Below are positions 47,525 to 60,087 of a stretch of 64,000 nucleotides of DNA, piece by piece. The notes beneath the pieces are model-generated. The model saw only the letters and a program-made list of their open reading frames with translations, did not search any database and was not told the DNA's origin. Source of the stretch: Mariannaea sp. PMI_226 (taxonomy: Eukaryota; Ascomycota; Sordariomycetes; Hypocreales; Nectriaceae); the NCBI GenBank assembly GCA_024336345.1, contig JANFOG010000009.1, positions 248,001 to 312,000 of the forward strand. Direction: 5' to 3'. The position numbers and the translations under genes are program-made. Within the stretch, counting starts at the first letter, position 1. Each line of letters opens with the position of its first letter.

Positions 47525-49257
47525 AAAAATAAATGAAAAATAGATAACTATAGCTTACTGTACCCTTGATTATAAGATAGGATAATATTGTTTCATGCAC
47601 TGCCGTGTCCCTCTCCTCCTGAAGTAGCAATCCGTTACCTTGTTCCACAGACTCTGGGGGGAAGAAACCCAACTGACAGGTCATTGTCAATCTAGTCGAT
47701 TCGAAAACCTCAGGAATGAGCAGGATTAATCGACAATGATGAAAACTCTCACCGGATTGGTTCTCTCAGTTACGACAGCATGTTAAAAAACGAAGAGTGA
47801 CTGCTATGAAATCAGAGTTGCTGCCACAGCCTGTCATTTACGCTCTTCGTGAGTTACGTATCCGTTGACTTGAGTCCTATCTGAGCCAGTCTACGATGGA
47901 ATAACTCCGTAAAGTTTTAATGAAACGCCATGAGCCTCTGGACTAGAGCGTTGAACACGAAAGTTGAAAACATTCCTCACCAAAACAAGTAAATAAGGTA
48001 TGGCCATTACTAGCGTTTTCACTTATGCCTCGAGCCGACGCATGCAAACCATCATTAGCAAGGCTTTCAGTCTCAATGTAGCATGCTGACAGTGGGACTC
48101 TCTGTACAGGACTGGCCTGATGGCATCGAGGTAAGCGCGAGAAATCCAAAAAGGGGGGGCAAAGCCTCCGTTAGTGTGCTTCTAATGTATTGTCCACAAC
48201 TATAGCATAAGCTAGCCAAGGGGGTTAACTGCTGCGGCATCTTGTTGGTGACGACTATACTGTTGGCCAGCAATGTTGATGTGATTGTGATTGCACCATT
48301 CCCCACGCAGCCCGGGGAGCTGTTACAGGCACCTCTGCGCTGAGGGCCGCCGTGATGGCCCAATCGTATGCCTAGGCACTGGTTTTAGCGTGACCACCAG
48401 TCGCTGCTAAGCCTCGTACTGTATGCCCAGTTATCGCAGCATTACTGTAGCTTTCCACTCGCCACTAGCAGAATGCCCTCGTTCATAGTGGTTAGATGGC
48501 AAAATATCCTGATAAGTGAGATTTGATTGTCTGTATCAGTCAACAGGTGCTTGTTGAAACCGTGTATGGTAAGTATGCAGCTCCCGACAAAAATCTAAAT
48601 GACGACATTATATGTTGGGAAATTTTTTTTTTTTTTGGCTGATTTTCGCGCTCCTTCGCCTTCAGCGCATGCCTGTCCCTTATTATCATTAGGCGCCTAA
48701 CTAAGTAGGGTGGGCTTCCTTGGCCAACAGACAGTTCCGTATGACTTTTTCAACCTCCCAATAGGTCTCATCTTTGTTTTAGGCAGCGTTCTACACCCAA
48801 TATCGAAGACAATTATTAAGGGCAACTGTCCAATTTCGTGGAATGGCGTAGCCGCCTTGCGCTATATTGGCCTACCGGCCGCTTTTCTTTTACTGCCTCG
48901 TGGAATGCCTCACCCTCCAGCCCTGCATACTAAGTAAGGCAAGGTACGGTACCCACACATACTGTACCTTGCTCCCTCATACGACCACCAGACTAAGGTA
49001 GGGTGACTTAGCATTCGACCTGTTGGTACCTTATTCAGATGGAAGGCTTCAAATCATCCCGCCCAACCCCGCATCTTCTCACCCGACAACTCTTCGGTCA
49101 CCAGAGCCCAAAACTTGTGGCCGTGAGAGTATTTAAGACATAAGACATCCTGCAACCCGGCCGGATAATGGCCCCTTCATACCCCCCAGATATCACATCA
49201 CAATCCTCTTAGCGCTATTCTGTCGAAGTCAGCCACTCTTGCTAGCGACATCCGGAC
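47525..49257. other. Intergenic, 1.7 kb
   Basis: No gene is supported. The stretch holds a 14-T run near 48621 and an inverted-repeat hairpin (48940-48971), and it leads into the promoter of the STAND N-terminal-like gene. Confidence 0.5.
48940..48971. repeat. Short inverted repeat CAAGGTAC/GTACCTTG
   Basis: Two 8-bp arms separated by 16 bp could form a hairpin. GGTACC-containing words recur in several gaps of this window, so this may be a scattered short motif rather than a site with a function. Confidence 0.6.
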
Positions 49258-50612
49258 ATGGACCCTCTCAGCATCACAACCGGCGTCATAGGGGCGGGAA
49301 CTTTCGCCTTTAACGCCTGTACTGCATTACACAGCTTTATCCGTGAGCTCAAGAGCCAGGATAAGAGTGCCCGGGCGCTCAAGGCAGAACTCAATGACCT
49401 GACTGTAGTCTTGCAGTTACTGCTCGAGACCATTGCCAATCATCCAACTCTTGACTTCCAAGCTCTCAAGCTATTACTTCTGCGCTGCGGTCATGCTTGC
49501 GAAGATTACGGTAAAATCATTGAACGATGCACAAAACATTCCAGTACCACATCGCGGCCGAGCGTACGTGATTGGGTCAAACAGAAATACCTTCAAGGCG
49601 ACATCAACGACTTCAAGGCTATGCTGGCTGCATATAAATCTACCATCAATATCGCCTTAGCAAATGCAAACCTGTAAGCTGGGGCCCCCTGCCATAGTCT
49701 ACCTCACCCCACCCCCCCCCTTGATTTTAGGTTGTAAGACTCACCCTATTCTCTGTACTTAGCCGGATCGCTGCTATCTCTCCTGAAGTTCTTGAAGATT
49801 ACAAGGATATGATTTCAGACGTCAGCAGCGACCTAAGCACCCATATGGCAGATATTCAGGCCAAAATTGAACGACTCCAAGCTGGGGATGCTACAGCTAT
49901 TGATGACGTTGCAGTTGAATGGGATGCAATGCTGGAAGAAAGGAAGTGCGCCCAGAGTGGTCTTGATATGTGTGCTCAGTTGTCCGCTGAGATCGCGCGG
50001 TTCGAGTCAGCATCTACAGAGCCTACAAAATTCTCGGACCGGCCATCAGCGCAGAAACACATTAAGTCTGGACTGGGCGAAATCAAGGGTTCTGTAGCAT
50101 CTCTTGTTACCCGTTTACGCACTCACGAGGCTGCTATTAGTAGCCAGCTGGAGGCCATGTCTCAGAACGACGTGTTTTCCGAGCCGGTTGCTACACAACT
50201 CGCACAGCTCCGACAGACAAAAGAAAGCATTAGTCAATGCATTGACATTGTCACCGAGGCTGGGGAGTTGGTTGACGAGCGGAGTAACGTATTTGAGGAC
50301 ATTACTTTAGCTGACAATAGCTATGCGTTTTCGGTGTCAACAGTTAATGATCTTGTTACTGCCAGGCGACTAAATCTCAAAGGACGCTCGCGGCACTTTG
50401 GCGGGCAAGTGGCAGATGAAACTGTTCAGCAAGCCATGAAAGCTCTCACGCAGTTAGATGCGGTGCATTTGAAAGTCATAGCACAAAACCCAAACGCTGT
50501 TCCCCAAGATGGACCGGACTCTGATCCAAGACTCTCGGGTGACACAAAGCAATTCAACAATCGCTTTGGACCTGGCGTCCCGCTCTCGGCAAACAGAACA
50601 GGCGAAAATTGA
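49258..50612 (+). CDS. STAND N-terminal-type helical protein (PigL_N-like)
   Basis: Two exons (49258-49673, 49763-50612) give 421 aa. The start MDPLSITTGVIGAGTFAFNAC with the following amphipathic helices matches the N-terminal region seen in fungal STAND and azaphilone-cluster L proteins (PigL_N type, recalled from pattern, not searched). The rest is alpha-helical with coiled-coil character (about 180-330) and ends in a short disordered tail. I see no NACHT, NB-ARC or repeat domain, so it is a free-standing adaptor-like domain. A second gene with a similar helical N-terminus lies at 51456-54424 and faces it. Function is unknown; signalling in cell death or incompatibility is an inference from domain family. 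Confidence 0.75.
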
Positions 50613-51455
50613 AAATGGTAATTCTAGGGCGCAACCGGGTATATATTACCTATTAGCAACGGGGAATGAAGTCATTGGGGGTATGTAATGCTCCGAAGGG
50701 CCGAAGTTACCCTTTTGTCACGTATCGGTAGTGAAGTGTACTTGAACCATACGAATCTTCACATCATAGAAATCAAAGACAATGAAAGAGAAGGCTTACT
50801 CTTATTAGTAGAGATTCGGATATATTTTCTGGCACATGGGTACTATTGGTTATCGAACTATAAATTATGATCAATCTATAGAATAACTGTAGTCCTTCAA
50901 CTATCAAGTAATTGTGAGATCACCACAGCTCCCTTGCAATATATTTGTTCTATTTTCATTTATCAAGGGTCCCGGAGCAACTGATATTTGACTTTCCAAA
51001 ATCTGGTTTTGGAACTATCTTTGACCTGCCAGAGGAGATATTTACAGACACGCAACAGGTGTTTCGGGGTTACCGCTGCAACTAGCAACAAGCAACACGT
51101 TCAGCACCAAATGCAGACTCTTCGCAATATGTACGCTTAACAAGGCCGCACTGAGCTTTACTCGGAACACAGTTATTTGCTTTGACAGATACCAGTGAAT
51201 CTGGCCCAAGAATAAGCAAGGAGCAGAGCTAGGCATTGAAAGGCTATTTTTGTATCACAAAATGCGCCTAGTACTGCCGAGGGTGATGATTTGATCCTGC
51301 CAAATACAGTTTCACCCGTTAGATTTTGGAATCACCGATCCTCCGTAATAAGATTTGGAGAAAGCTCAGTAACTCCTTACTATTACACTCCTCGCCTCCA
51401 TATTTGCTGCATTGTTTCGAACCAAATCCAAACCAGGGCGTAGTAATGAGCCTGG
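50613..51455. other. Intergenic between convergent genes
   Basis: I see nothing coding here. It is an AT-rich 3' region of both STAND-related genes. Confidence 0.5.
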
Positions 51456-54424
51456 CTAATCAATCCACGGATTTTCCAGATGCATCCTCTCATATTGCCA
51501 TGTATCAGGAGACATCCGCTGCTCGTTGTCTATCTCTTGAACCTCAGTGTTCCTTTCACCAATCCAGTCGAATGAATCAGAAACAATGGTCTGTGACTGG
51601 TTTGTGCCCTGGTTGGTCTCATTCAGCCGATGTTGGCTGATATCCACACTTTCGCCTATCCTCCTCCTGTGAGAAGCCCATACTTCGAGTCCTCCAGTGT
51701 CATTTTTTTGATTGATTTCTTTGTCGATATTTGCGACAAAGGTCTTCCATTTGATATCGTCGCTCTCCATTTCTCCTGATTGGAACGGTGGCCATGGGTT
51801 GTCATCCCAGTACGGACACTCAGTTTCCCGACCCGACCATAGCGATTCAAAATCGTTCCGAGAGTACCAGCGGGAATAGTTCGCCTCTCTTCTGTATTGC
51901 CTCGATCGGAACTCTGAAATGGTATAGCCACAGCTGTGCAATACCACATCCCAAAGATCCCCATAGTAACTTCCCCAATCTTCTCCCATTTCTGCACCCA
52001 TAGAGTAGGCAAGATCTGAAACCGAAACACCGCCGTTATCTACAGCGAAGGGATCTGCGCCTCTCTCAACTAGCCATTTCAGTGTAATGACGTCTGAAGT
52101 GTCATGAAAGTAGCTTATACAGATAAAACATATGTGCAAGCACGACTCTCCCTTGTCAGTGCGAGCTCGGATATCTGCGCCCATAGAAATAAGCGTGTCC
52201 AAAAAATTCCTCCTTAATAAGTCGTCACCTGTGATCTCCGCAAGGATGTAGATGAACGGAGAACGGGAATCGGATCCAAACTTTGTTTTGTTGATATCCG
52301 CAATATGACCAGTAAGATCTGGATTCCATGCAATTCTGATTGCTTCCTGTAATGGTTTCTTAGCCGATTGTTATGCCCAACTTGTCGAGCCCCGTACAAG
52401 GTACCTACAGGATCATTTAGGTCACTAGAAGCCCTTTCCAGAAAGTGACCGACTCCGTCAGTGGTTAGGTCTAGGGTGGGGTCTGCGCCTGCCTCGAGAA
52501 GTAGTCTACGGCACTGATTGGTTCGACGTCGATGATCGCCGGTAGTCCCATCCATATGATACACGTCTATCTGGAGAGCACACCTGGCGATGATCAATTA
52601 ATATCAGTAACAGGTAAGGCATAACGAGATTTAGATTGTATCAGAGGCTTGACGCACTTGGGATCACCACGCCGAGCAATTTTGCTAATTGCAGTAGAAT
52701 AACCAACATGATCGACATCGAGTCCGCAGGATATAAGAAATTTACACATTTCTGGTTGTCCCATTGAGTACTTGCATCCCAGTACAGTTAGTCGTGCTTC
52801 TCAAATAATGCAAGTGGTGAACCACGTGGTGAACTGACCATGAGCAGCGACGCACCATGTTCATCGTGATCTCGTGGCGAGGCGAGATTCTGTTCGAACA
52901 TTTGCTGTAGCCCTCCAAGATCCCCATTGCGCACCAGTTCAAACACTGGTGACCCTTCAGGCCGAACACGATTTACCATCAGATTTGAAATGGAAACAAC
53001 ACCACCAAAAGGCGATTGGCGTTGGAGTAACGAAGCCACAACCATGTGTCTGTCTTGCGGTTTCTTGGGGAGAAATGTCAATGTCATGGAATAATCTGTT
53101 CGTTGTCTTTTGTTGTGGCCTCGGTCGTCATCAGTTTCTTCTGCAGAGGATCTATTGCGCTTTGAAATAACCAGATTCAGTTTCCCGATGCCCACATCCT
53201 TTTGGTCGAATGTTCGAATTTGCCGCACTTTCATGCCGGGTTCACGAGGAATGTTCATGCGCACTGTTAACTGTTAGAATATGAATCAAGGTATACAATT
53301 ACTCCAGATACTTCCATCTTTCATTGATTGCAAGAGTGCCGTTTGTAAAACCACCACTCAGCCGACGGAGACCTGACTCGAAAGACAATGCAGTCAGTCC
53401 CTCACCAGAGGGGTGAAGATTCTCAGTCCGGTCAACAGGACTTTTGTATTCTTTGATTGATCTGAGCAGCTGCTGAAGATCATCCATCACCGACTCTGCG
53501 AGAGCATCCTCTTCTTCATATGCATTGATACATGTTCTCCTCTCATCTACCAAACCATCCAGACGATCTAAACTTGCCAACAACTGTTGAGAAACAAGAG
53601 AATTCTCGTTCAGTTCGGCCTGACGGTGGAGGGAATCCTGATCGGATCCATCACTAGCTTCAGCAATTGGAACAGCGTTGCTTGAAGAAGCGAGAATGCT
53701 CTCTCGGATTTCTTGAAGCATAGCTTGGATACTGCTGATATTCTCTGTGTTGATGGCGGTCCCGGCTTGGATTGTCTTCTCAAGAGATTCGAACCCCTGT
53801 TGAATTGTTCCTTGATCGCCTAGAGCAGAAGAGATTGAATCATCCAACTCAACAAGGCGAGTAGTCTGAAGATTGAATTGTTGTTGAATCGACGTGTCTA
53901 GGGATTGTGCTCTCTGTATTAGTTCTTCACTCACAGCTTTGACTTCAAACGTCAAATCACTTTCGGATTGTTAGTACTATTACGGTGACATAATAGCCAA
54001 TGTAGAGATAATCACACCTTGATAGCACAGAAATACGTGTGCTCAGCAGCAAAGCAATCTGAAGTAAACGGTTATCAATCCTGATCAAGTCTTTCTCCTT
54101 CACTAGCACTTTCAACCGCTTCCAGCATTGTCCAGAGAACCTATCAGCTGGCGAGAGTCGCAGGTTCTGGATTGAATTTGCCAGCTCTTGCAATTCTTGC
54201 GCCCCTTGTTGCGCTTGCTGTAGCAGAGCTGGGTCACTCGCAGCAACTTGAGACTGACGTACCCAGGTTAGAAGCGAGTGCAGCTGACGGCAATCTTTCG
54301 CAAGTTGCTGCACGATCTCAGGTCCGTCTTTGATAGCCGAGAATGTCTCATAAACGACTTTGGCGCTTTTTAGTCCAAGAACAACAAATGCCAGCACATT
54401 TGCACCAGCTCCAATTGCCTCCAT
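51456..54424 (-). CDS. STAND N-terminal-like plus ankyrin-like protein, one junction unresolved
   Basis: The model has six exons: 54424-54018, 53959-53312, 53263-52839, 52770-52658, 52583-52409 and 52346-51456. The N-terminal exons encode a helical domain starting MEAIGAGANVLAFVVLGLKS, similar in style to the gene at 49258, followed by a Gln/Ser-rich coiled coil. Later exons encode ankyrin-like units (for example FELVRNGDLGGLQQMFEQN, CRRLLLEAGADPTLD, LDTLISMGADIRARTD) and a Trp-rich tail near YWDDNPWPPF. The join between the second and third exons (near 53265-53312) does not keep frame with any good GT-AG pair. Either an indel lies there, a weak splice site is used, or these are two genes (51456-53258 and 53299-54424) only 40 bp apart. 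No NACHT domain is visible. Function is unknown. Confidence 0.6.
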
Positions 54425-55050
54425 CGCCTAGGTCGGGTAGAAACGTGCGTCTCACTCCAATGACGGGAAATACTGATTAAACCCATAAGATGGAGGCAAA
54501 TAAGGATGGCATGCCGTAAAGAATATCAAGTATATTAATGATATACCTTAGAAGGCACCAAATTTATCGTTTCTCTTGTGTTGATCATAGTTCTGGCCCC
54601 GGAGAATGAACAGGATTTTCATGTACGATAACACCGCCTCACGCTGTCACATGACCTCAGCCGCAATGTGCTGTCTGGCGGCCTGATCATTCGTTAGGCA
54701 CATTTACTTAGGTTACACAAGCAGGTGATGCCTAAACGAGGCGGTCCAAGGCGGCGTGCAGGAGGAGCGTGAGTTGGGAAAAGCATAGGCTGGAAGGTAT
54801 CTACCCCAAAACAAAGTTCCCAGCTGCTAGATGGAAAGTTGGTCCTTGAATTTCTACAAAATTACCCATAGAAGAGATGGAAAGCTTGGAAGAACTCCTA
54901 CTTCCGTACTACAACTAGTTTGACCCAAGCTTTATAAGATTTTCTTGAGGTTTTACGGGCAGCTGAGTGTGTGCTAAACATGTAGTGAGTGCGAAAATAG
55001 TTGACACGTTGGATATCATTGCAGCTGCTCTGAATAATGGCGCTAAATCT
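54425..55050. other. Intergenic gap
   Basis: No gene is supported. The gap holds the promoter of the ankyrin-like gene and the 3' end of the next minus-strand gene. Confidence 0.45.
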
Positions 55051-55926
55051 CTAGGGAATAAAACGAGACAACATACTCCGCCTCTTCTTCTCTCCTTTAT
55101 GCTTCTCCATCTCTTCTTGGGTATCCATTTGAGCGGTATTGTCATTCATGACCTGTTGCGCAAGAGAAACCGTATCTGTACGGCCTGGTGGGGCCCCTGG
55201 ACCATGATCCTGGGGCTCTGGGGCAATGAATAGATCCTTCACCTTGCCGCTGCCGGTGAGTCTGTCATAGACAGCCAGTGTGGTGCCGAATTCTTTGTGC
55301 ATGCCGACTTTGATGGCATCAAGCAGGTGCAGCACATAGGTCTGGCAGTTGTTGGTGATGAGGTTGTAACCTGGCTGCTTCTCTCGAATCTTTTCAATTA
55401 CGGATTCCCCTGTTAATCGATCTGTCAGTCATCCTATATGTCGTAGATCGGCTGGTTAATGTGTTTGGAACTTACCGGCCCGCCGAGTTGCATCATCATT
55501 GAAGTGTGTATTGCCTACTTTGAATGTGCGCCACTCTTCCCGAACTATTCTCTGGTTGGTATAAATTACATCGAAGTTTTCGTCCTTTTCCCAAGGCAAC
55601 TGACTGTCAGTGATCAAAGGTCAACTACGTGGTTTCTTGAGGTACGGAAACCCACCATCCACAGTTGATGTGCAAAGTCGCCGACCAGGACTGCCCAATG
55701 CTGGGTGGGATCCGGGTATTTATTTATTTTTTCCGTAATCAACTTGCCGAGTCCACTCTGCTCAGCAAACCACTTGCCAGCGAAGCCGCCGACTGGATGC
55801 CAGCCGACTTCTACAGCCCTGGCTGGCGCGTCCATTACAGGCTCGGCTAGTGGAATCGCATTGGGCTGATGACCTAGGCCAACGGCATGCTTCAAAGCAA
55901 TCTCCCCCTTAGTGAGGTTCTTTTTT
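55051..55926 (-). CDS. Papain-fold/LRAT-PPPDE-like protein, first exon not resolved
   Basis: Three exons are clear (55926-55656, 55599-55476, 55409-55051). They carry a TQHWAVLVGDF strand with a His and, about 70 residues later, YNLITNNCQTYVLHLLDAI with a Cys. The spacing and the NNC-Q context recall the circularly permuted papain-like fold of LRAT and PPPDE proteins, where His and Cys form the active site. That is a pattern match, not a search result. The C-terminus is Lys/Glu-rich and probably disordered. Frame continues into the first of these exons from upstream, so an initial exon (56.0-56.3 kb) is missing from the model; none could be joined in phase. Activity is unproven, and it could be a peptidase, deubiquitinase or acyltransferase-like protein. 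Confidence 0.55.
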
Positions 55927-57969
55927 CTAGAGATACACCGTCAGTTGAACTATTTTATGTACAAGAGGTTGATCAAGGGTGGCGAGATACATCTGATGGA
56001 TGTACTGATTTGCGTCACAGGGTTCTTAGAGGGGGGGAAATGGCGCATACAGGAACTCTTCCACCTTGTCACGCTTTCTCTCTCTCTCTTTCTTGCCATC
56101 CGCATCATTCTCCGAACCCGACGACATATTGGACGTTTTCGGCGGCAGTGTATCAGAGTTGGTGATGTTAACACTGTTTTCACCTGTTTGAGCAGCGCCC
56201 CAAAGCCCAAAGCTAAGAGTCCAGAATCAAGGCTTCCCAGCTGAAAGCGCTGTCGCGGGGCGAAGCACCATCTCACGTGAGTTTGGTGCCGTGTTGCCGA
56301 TAGGCAGACCACGAAGGAGCGTAATTATCCAATCAGCATCAAGCTTAAGAATATACCTATCATCTTTAATTGCAAAGCAAACAAAATATTATTGTGCAAA
56401 AGAGAGCGATAGAAGCAAAGGAAGAGACTCGATAATACACAATATCCCAAAGTAGCATTATCGTATAGGTTAGGGGCCTGGGTGGCAAAAAAAAAAAAAG
56501 GGCAGGGGAGCTTTGATATACAATTGGGGCAAAGGGCGAGAGGGGTATTCACTATCTTACGGTTTCTGCAGCTAATGAACAATCCGTCTTGTTGGGATGG
56601 TAATAAATATATATTTCAATAACCCTCGCCTGAAAATCCAATGCACCGGTATCAATCACCGGTAGTGGATTCTGAGTTTCGCGTTTGGGATTCTGTGACG
56701 TGGCCAGGGCATTCAGACAACATGTACCTTCACCACCAGTTGACGGAATCCTTGGAATTCGCGGGACGTCTTGGGATTTATCGCAGCTTTCGCTTTTTTT
56801 TCTTTCATCCGGCTTCTGAATAACTGTGCGAATTATATACCTATTTAATTCTCTAACTTATTGGTTTGTACTACGCAAGTATCGGTTGGAGGGCAATGCA
56901 GTCGTCAGCAACAGATGGCTCCAGGAGCACAACCGTGTTTGTGATTGGAGCTCTGAAGCAGGGGGAGACGTCCCGAAATTGTCCGCGGCATTCAAGTAAA
57001 AAAGGGACAGACGTTGATTTGACTTCAATGCGCTGTTAGTAAGGGTCAGTTTATTTTTGTTCCAAGTAATTACAGATTGCCCAGTTTGTGTACCAGAAAG
57101 TCTGAGAAGTGTCATGAGGCTGGGTGGAGATTCATTCCTTTGCGTCGACTGCCATTGTTGACAATTGCGTTTATATATTAAACGACTCGGTTCTCCGCTT
57201 CATAAGCATAAATCATGTTCTAAATTCATAAGCCCTCTTCTTATGATTCTTTTATGAAATTGGCACTTGCTTGACCTGGCGACATGGCGGTGGTGAGATT
57301 ACTTCTTTTTGGTAGGCTGCCTAGAGAAAGAAGAGGATAATGTGTTCTTAGATGGACACCAAAGTACCCTTTTTTCCACCCGCGAAGACGCTTGGGTTGT
57401 GGAGAAGACCGGGATCAAGAGAGGACTACTTGTCGACTTGCTGCTATTTGCATCAGATTGCCATTCAAAGTCCCCGTTCGTTCCAGTCGGAAAGATACTG
57501 TAGAGTACTTCATGGGTAAAGGTACCTTACGTAGCTTTCACCAAGAATCCGCACATCTCCAAGCAGGCAGAGGCCAGCAGATCGCCCCGCCCTATAAGGC
57601 GCAGGTCGTGAATGCCCCAGGCTTAAAAGCCTCCCGTCCCTACCAAAGAGCCAAGGATCTCTAATGAGGGGAAAGCGAGTTATTCGTGCGACATCACTAT
57701 TTTTTGACTCTTTAAATTTTTTATTGCAGCCTTGGTCGGCAGTTATCCATGAAATTATTGACATCACGAAAACACATTTACGCATTTACAAATTCACCTG
57801 CTACACCAGTGTACCTGGGCTACATCTCTCACACATCCAGTCAACGCTCTTTTGGTGCCTGCTGTCAGCTTATTGAACACGAATTTTATCACACCTGTCC
57901 TCTTCTCCCTTCACTCCATTTGATCTTTTGTACACCTTCTCCATCTTCACTTCATCAGAATTAAACAAG
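55927..57969. other. Intergenic, 2 kb
   Basis: This stretch probably includes the missing first exon of the papain-fold gene near 56.0-56.3 kb and the promoter of the F-box gene at its right end. An A13 run occurs near 56490. No other gene was found. Confidence 0.45.
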
Positions 57970-59517
57970 ATGACCATTGAAGAACTGCCAGTGGAGATTC
58001 AGTGCTCCATTCTTCGGCTCCTAGATCCAGTCAGTCTCATCGCAATCAGCCAAACAAACTCGCATTTCCGCCGTCTCGTGGATCCGCAGAGAAGGCATTT
58101 CGTTGAAAGACTCCTGGCCCAGGAGTGCGCAGCTGAGAATGGAGGTCTTCACCCCATCTTCCGGGCTCGAGATAACTTATTGAGCCCAGCGTACTCAGAA
58201 GATGAGTGGAGTGACCTGCGCTGGGCTTGTACGGGCTGCATGCGGCTGCTTCATCATCGATATTTTGATAACCACATGATTCTGAGACTCAGATATCGAA
58301 AACCCGTCCCGGGATCAGCCATTTTAGGTGCAGTCTCAACATGGGAGTCTGACCCGCGCTTGAGCTTCTCCTCAATTCAGAAACAGAAGACCAAATCCCC
58401 CGACGATGTGACGGAGGAGACGACGCTTCGACGACGGTACGCGGTCTGTGTCACATCCGCACCGGACCGCTTAAGCTTCAGAGATGTGCAAGAATGCGGA
58501 ATGCCGGGCTTTCAAGGATTGACTACCGCTCAATTCAACGGGATGGCCCCAGCCGCCAAGCAACAGCTACTGGATGACAACGCGCTCGATTACGAGCTCA
58601 CGCGCTGCGGTTCCAAGCGCCACCTTCGGAAGTGCCTCGAGTGTAGGTACATAGCCGGTCAGCTGAAACCACGACCTGATGGGTCTGGAGGATCTTTACG
58701 AGTGCCCATGATCGCCAGCCGAGCGATCTGGTTGGGCTCAACCTTGGATCGATGTTTCCCACGAATCCACGCCTACCTCGACGCGAAGAAGCCGGCATTT
58801 AACGCAAAAGTACACCCTGTACGCGATACGACCGTCCGAGAACGACTTTGGTCCCTGTTTATGTTTCGGTGCCCCGGATGTACTCGTTGGAAAGAAGTTC
58901 GTGAACTTGGCAAAGACATGTACCCAGCATGGAGGCCCTTAGTCAATAGCGAATTAGCCAAAGAGTACCGTAGCGGGTACTTGGAATACATGACCGAGTC
59001 GTTTGCTGATACATTGCGTTGCAATGCCTGCTACGCTAAGGCAAATGGTCGCCAGAAGCTGGTTGAGATGCTTCTAAGCCGGATTTTAAGTCTGATTGAC
59101 AACCATATTGAGTTAGTACTTTGGAGGATGGAAGGCGAATGGCAGATGAGATGCTTGGAGACTGATACGGTGCCTAAACAATACCTACCGGAGCTGAAAC
59201 GACTCCAAGAGAGGCATCCTGGCTTCGAACACGGCAAAAATGCTCGCCGCGCCACAGACGCCGATATTGCAGGGCTGAAGCAGCGCTTGGAGCTCTGGAA
59301 GGGAATCTGGCATCGCATGAAGCTCAACGGGCACACGGGTTGGGCGACGGTCGATTTGGATGAATGGTCCGCAGAATGGGCGCGTGATGTTGACGAATGT
59401 GAGATCACCTGGAAGTGGCTAAAGGCTTGCAAGGCTGAGGTCGAGGCGAAACCAGACCTGCTGGCGGACTGGGCGTTGAGTGAAAATGGGACGAGTGTCA
59501 GCAATGGAGCAGTGTAG
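57970..59517 (+). CDS. F-box domain protein
   Basis: An intronless gene of 515 aa from the ATG at 57970, chosen because the F-box begins at once: IEELPVEIQCSILRLLDPVSLIAISQTN, residues 2-29 or so, then FRRLVD. The rest lacks repeats. It has Cys pairs (CTGC near 80, CLEC near 220, CPGC near 302 and CNAC near 357) that could bind zinc. F-box proteins recruit substrates to SCF ubiquitin ligases; here the partner and substrate are unknown. Filamentous fungi have many such proteins with divergent C-termini, and this one has no clear orthologue that I recognise. Confidence 0.85.
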   Translation: MTIEELPVEIQCSILRLLDPVSLIAISQTNSHFRRLVDPQRRHFVERLLAQECAAENGGLHPIFRARDNLLSPAYSEDEWSDLRWACTGCMRLLHHRYFDNHMILRLRYRKPVPGSAILGAVSTWESDPRLSFSSIQKQKTKSPDDVTEETTLRRRYAVCVTSAPDRLSFRDVQECGMPGFQGLTTAQFNGMAPAAKQQLLDDNALDYELTRCGSKRHLRKCLECRYIAGQLKPRPDGSGGSLRVPMIASRAIWLGSTLDRCFPRIHAYLDAKKPAFNAKVHPVRDTTVRERLWSLFMFRCPGCTRWKEVRELGKDMYPAWRPLVNSELAKEYRSGYLEYMTESFADTLRCNACYAKANGRQKLVEMLLSRILSLIDNHIELVLWRMEGEWQMRCLETDTVPKQYLPELKRLQERHPGFEHGKNARRATDADIAGLKQRLELWKGIWHRMKLNGHTGWATVDLDEWSAEWARDVDECEITWKWLKACKAEVEAKPDLLADWALSENGTSVSNGAV

Positions 59518-60087
59518 CAGCGACACCCTTTTGTTTTTTACAATTCAAAAATCGGAAGTGTCTCGATTCTATTCCGTGGACTATACTGATCCCTGTATGA
59601 TGCTCATTTCCGGACTATCTGCCATTTAGTGGGAACTTCAAGCAGGGCAGGCTGGCCTTCATGGCCCGTGTAAGAGCACTGCTCTGCTGATTACGCTCCT
59701 TCAGTCGGTAGTGATGCATCTTCTCCCTGCCATGATCAATAATCGCAAAACAATAGTGAGGAGATACCTCTATGAATTCTTGTCAATTTTGCACATGTCC
59801 TATATACATAGTAGCTAGCTAATCAAGGCATTATTCAGTCTCATCAGAGCTGTATCAATTCAGGCAGCCTTCATTGTGAGTAATTAGGATTGGACTCCAG
59901 GCTACCATGGGGTTTGCCTTACTGATGAAATTACACCCATCCTCATGCCACCCTGTCCATCCAAACTGGCGGGGCTGAACATCTAGACCTCTCGTGCATC
60001 AAGTTGTAGCGCCCTTCATCTTCATCTCTACCAACTTTATACACAAACATTACATACACATCACTGAGAGCTGCAAGTTATTTCATC
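59518..60087. other. Intergenic gap
   Basis: No gene is supported here. The last 100 bp are pyrimidine-rich and lead into the macro-domain gene. Confidence 0.45.

Noticed and set aside
48940..48971. Inverted repeat as a transposon end
   Set aside because: Arms are only 8 bp, no transposase frame or target duplication is near, and similar GGTACC words occur elsewhere.
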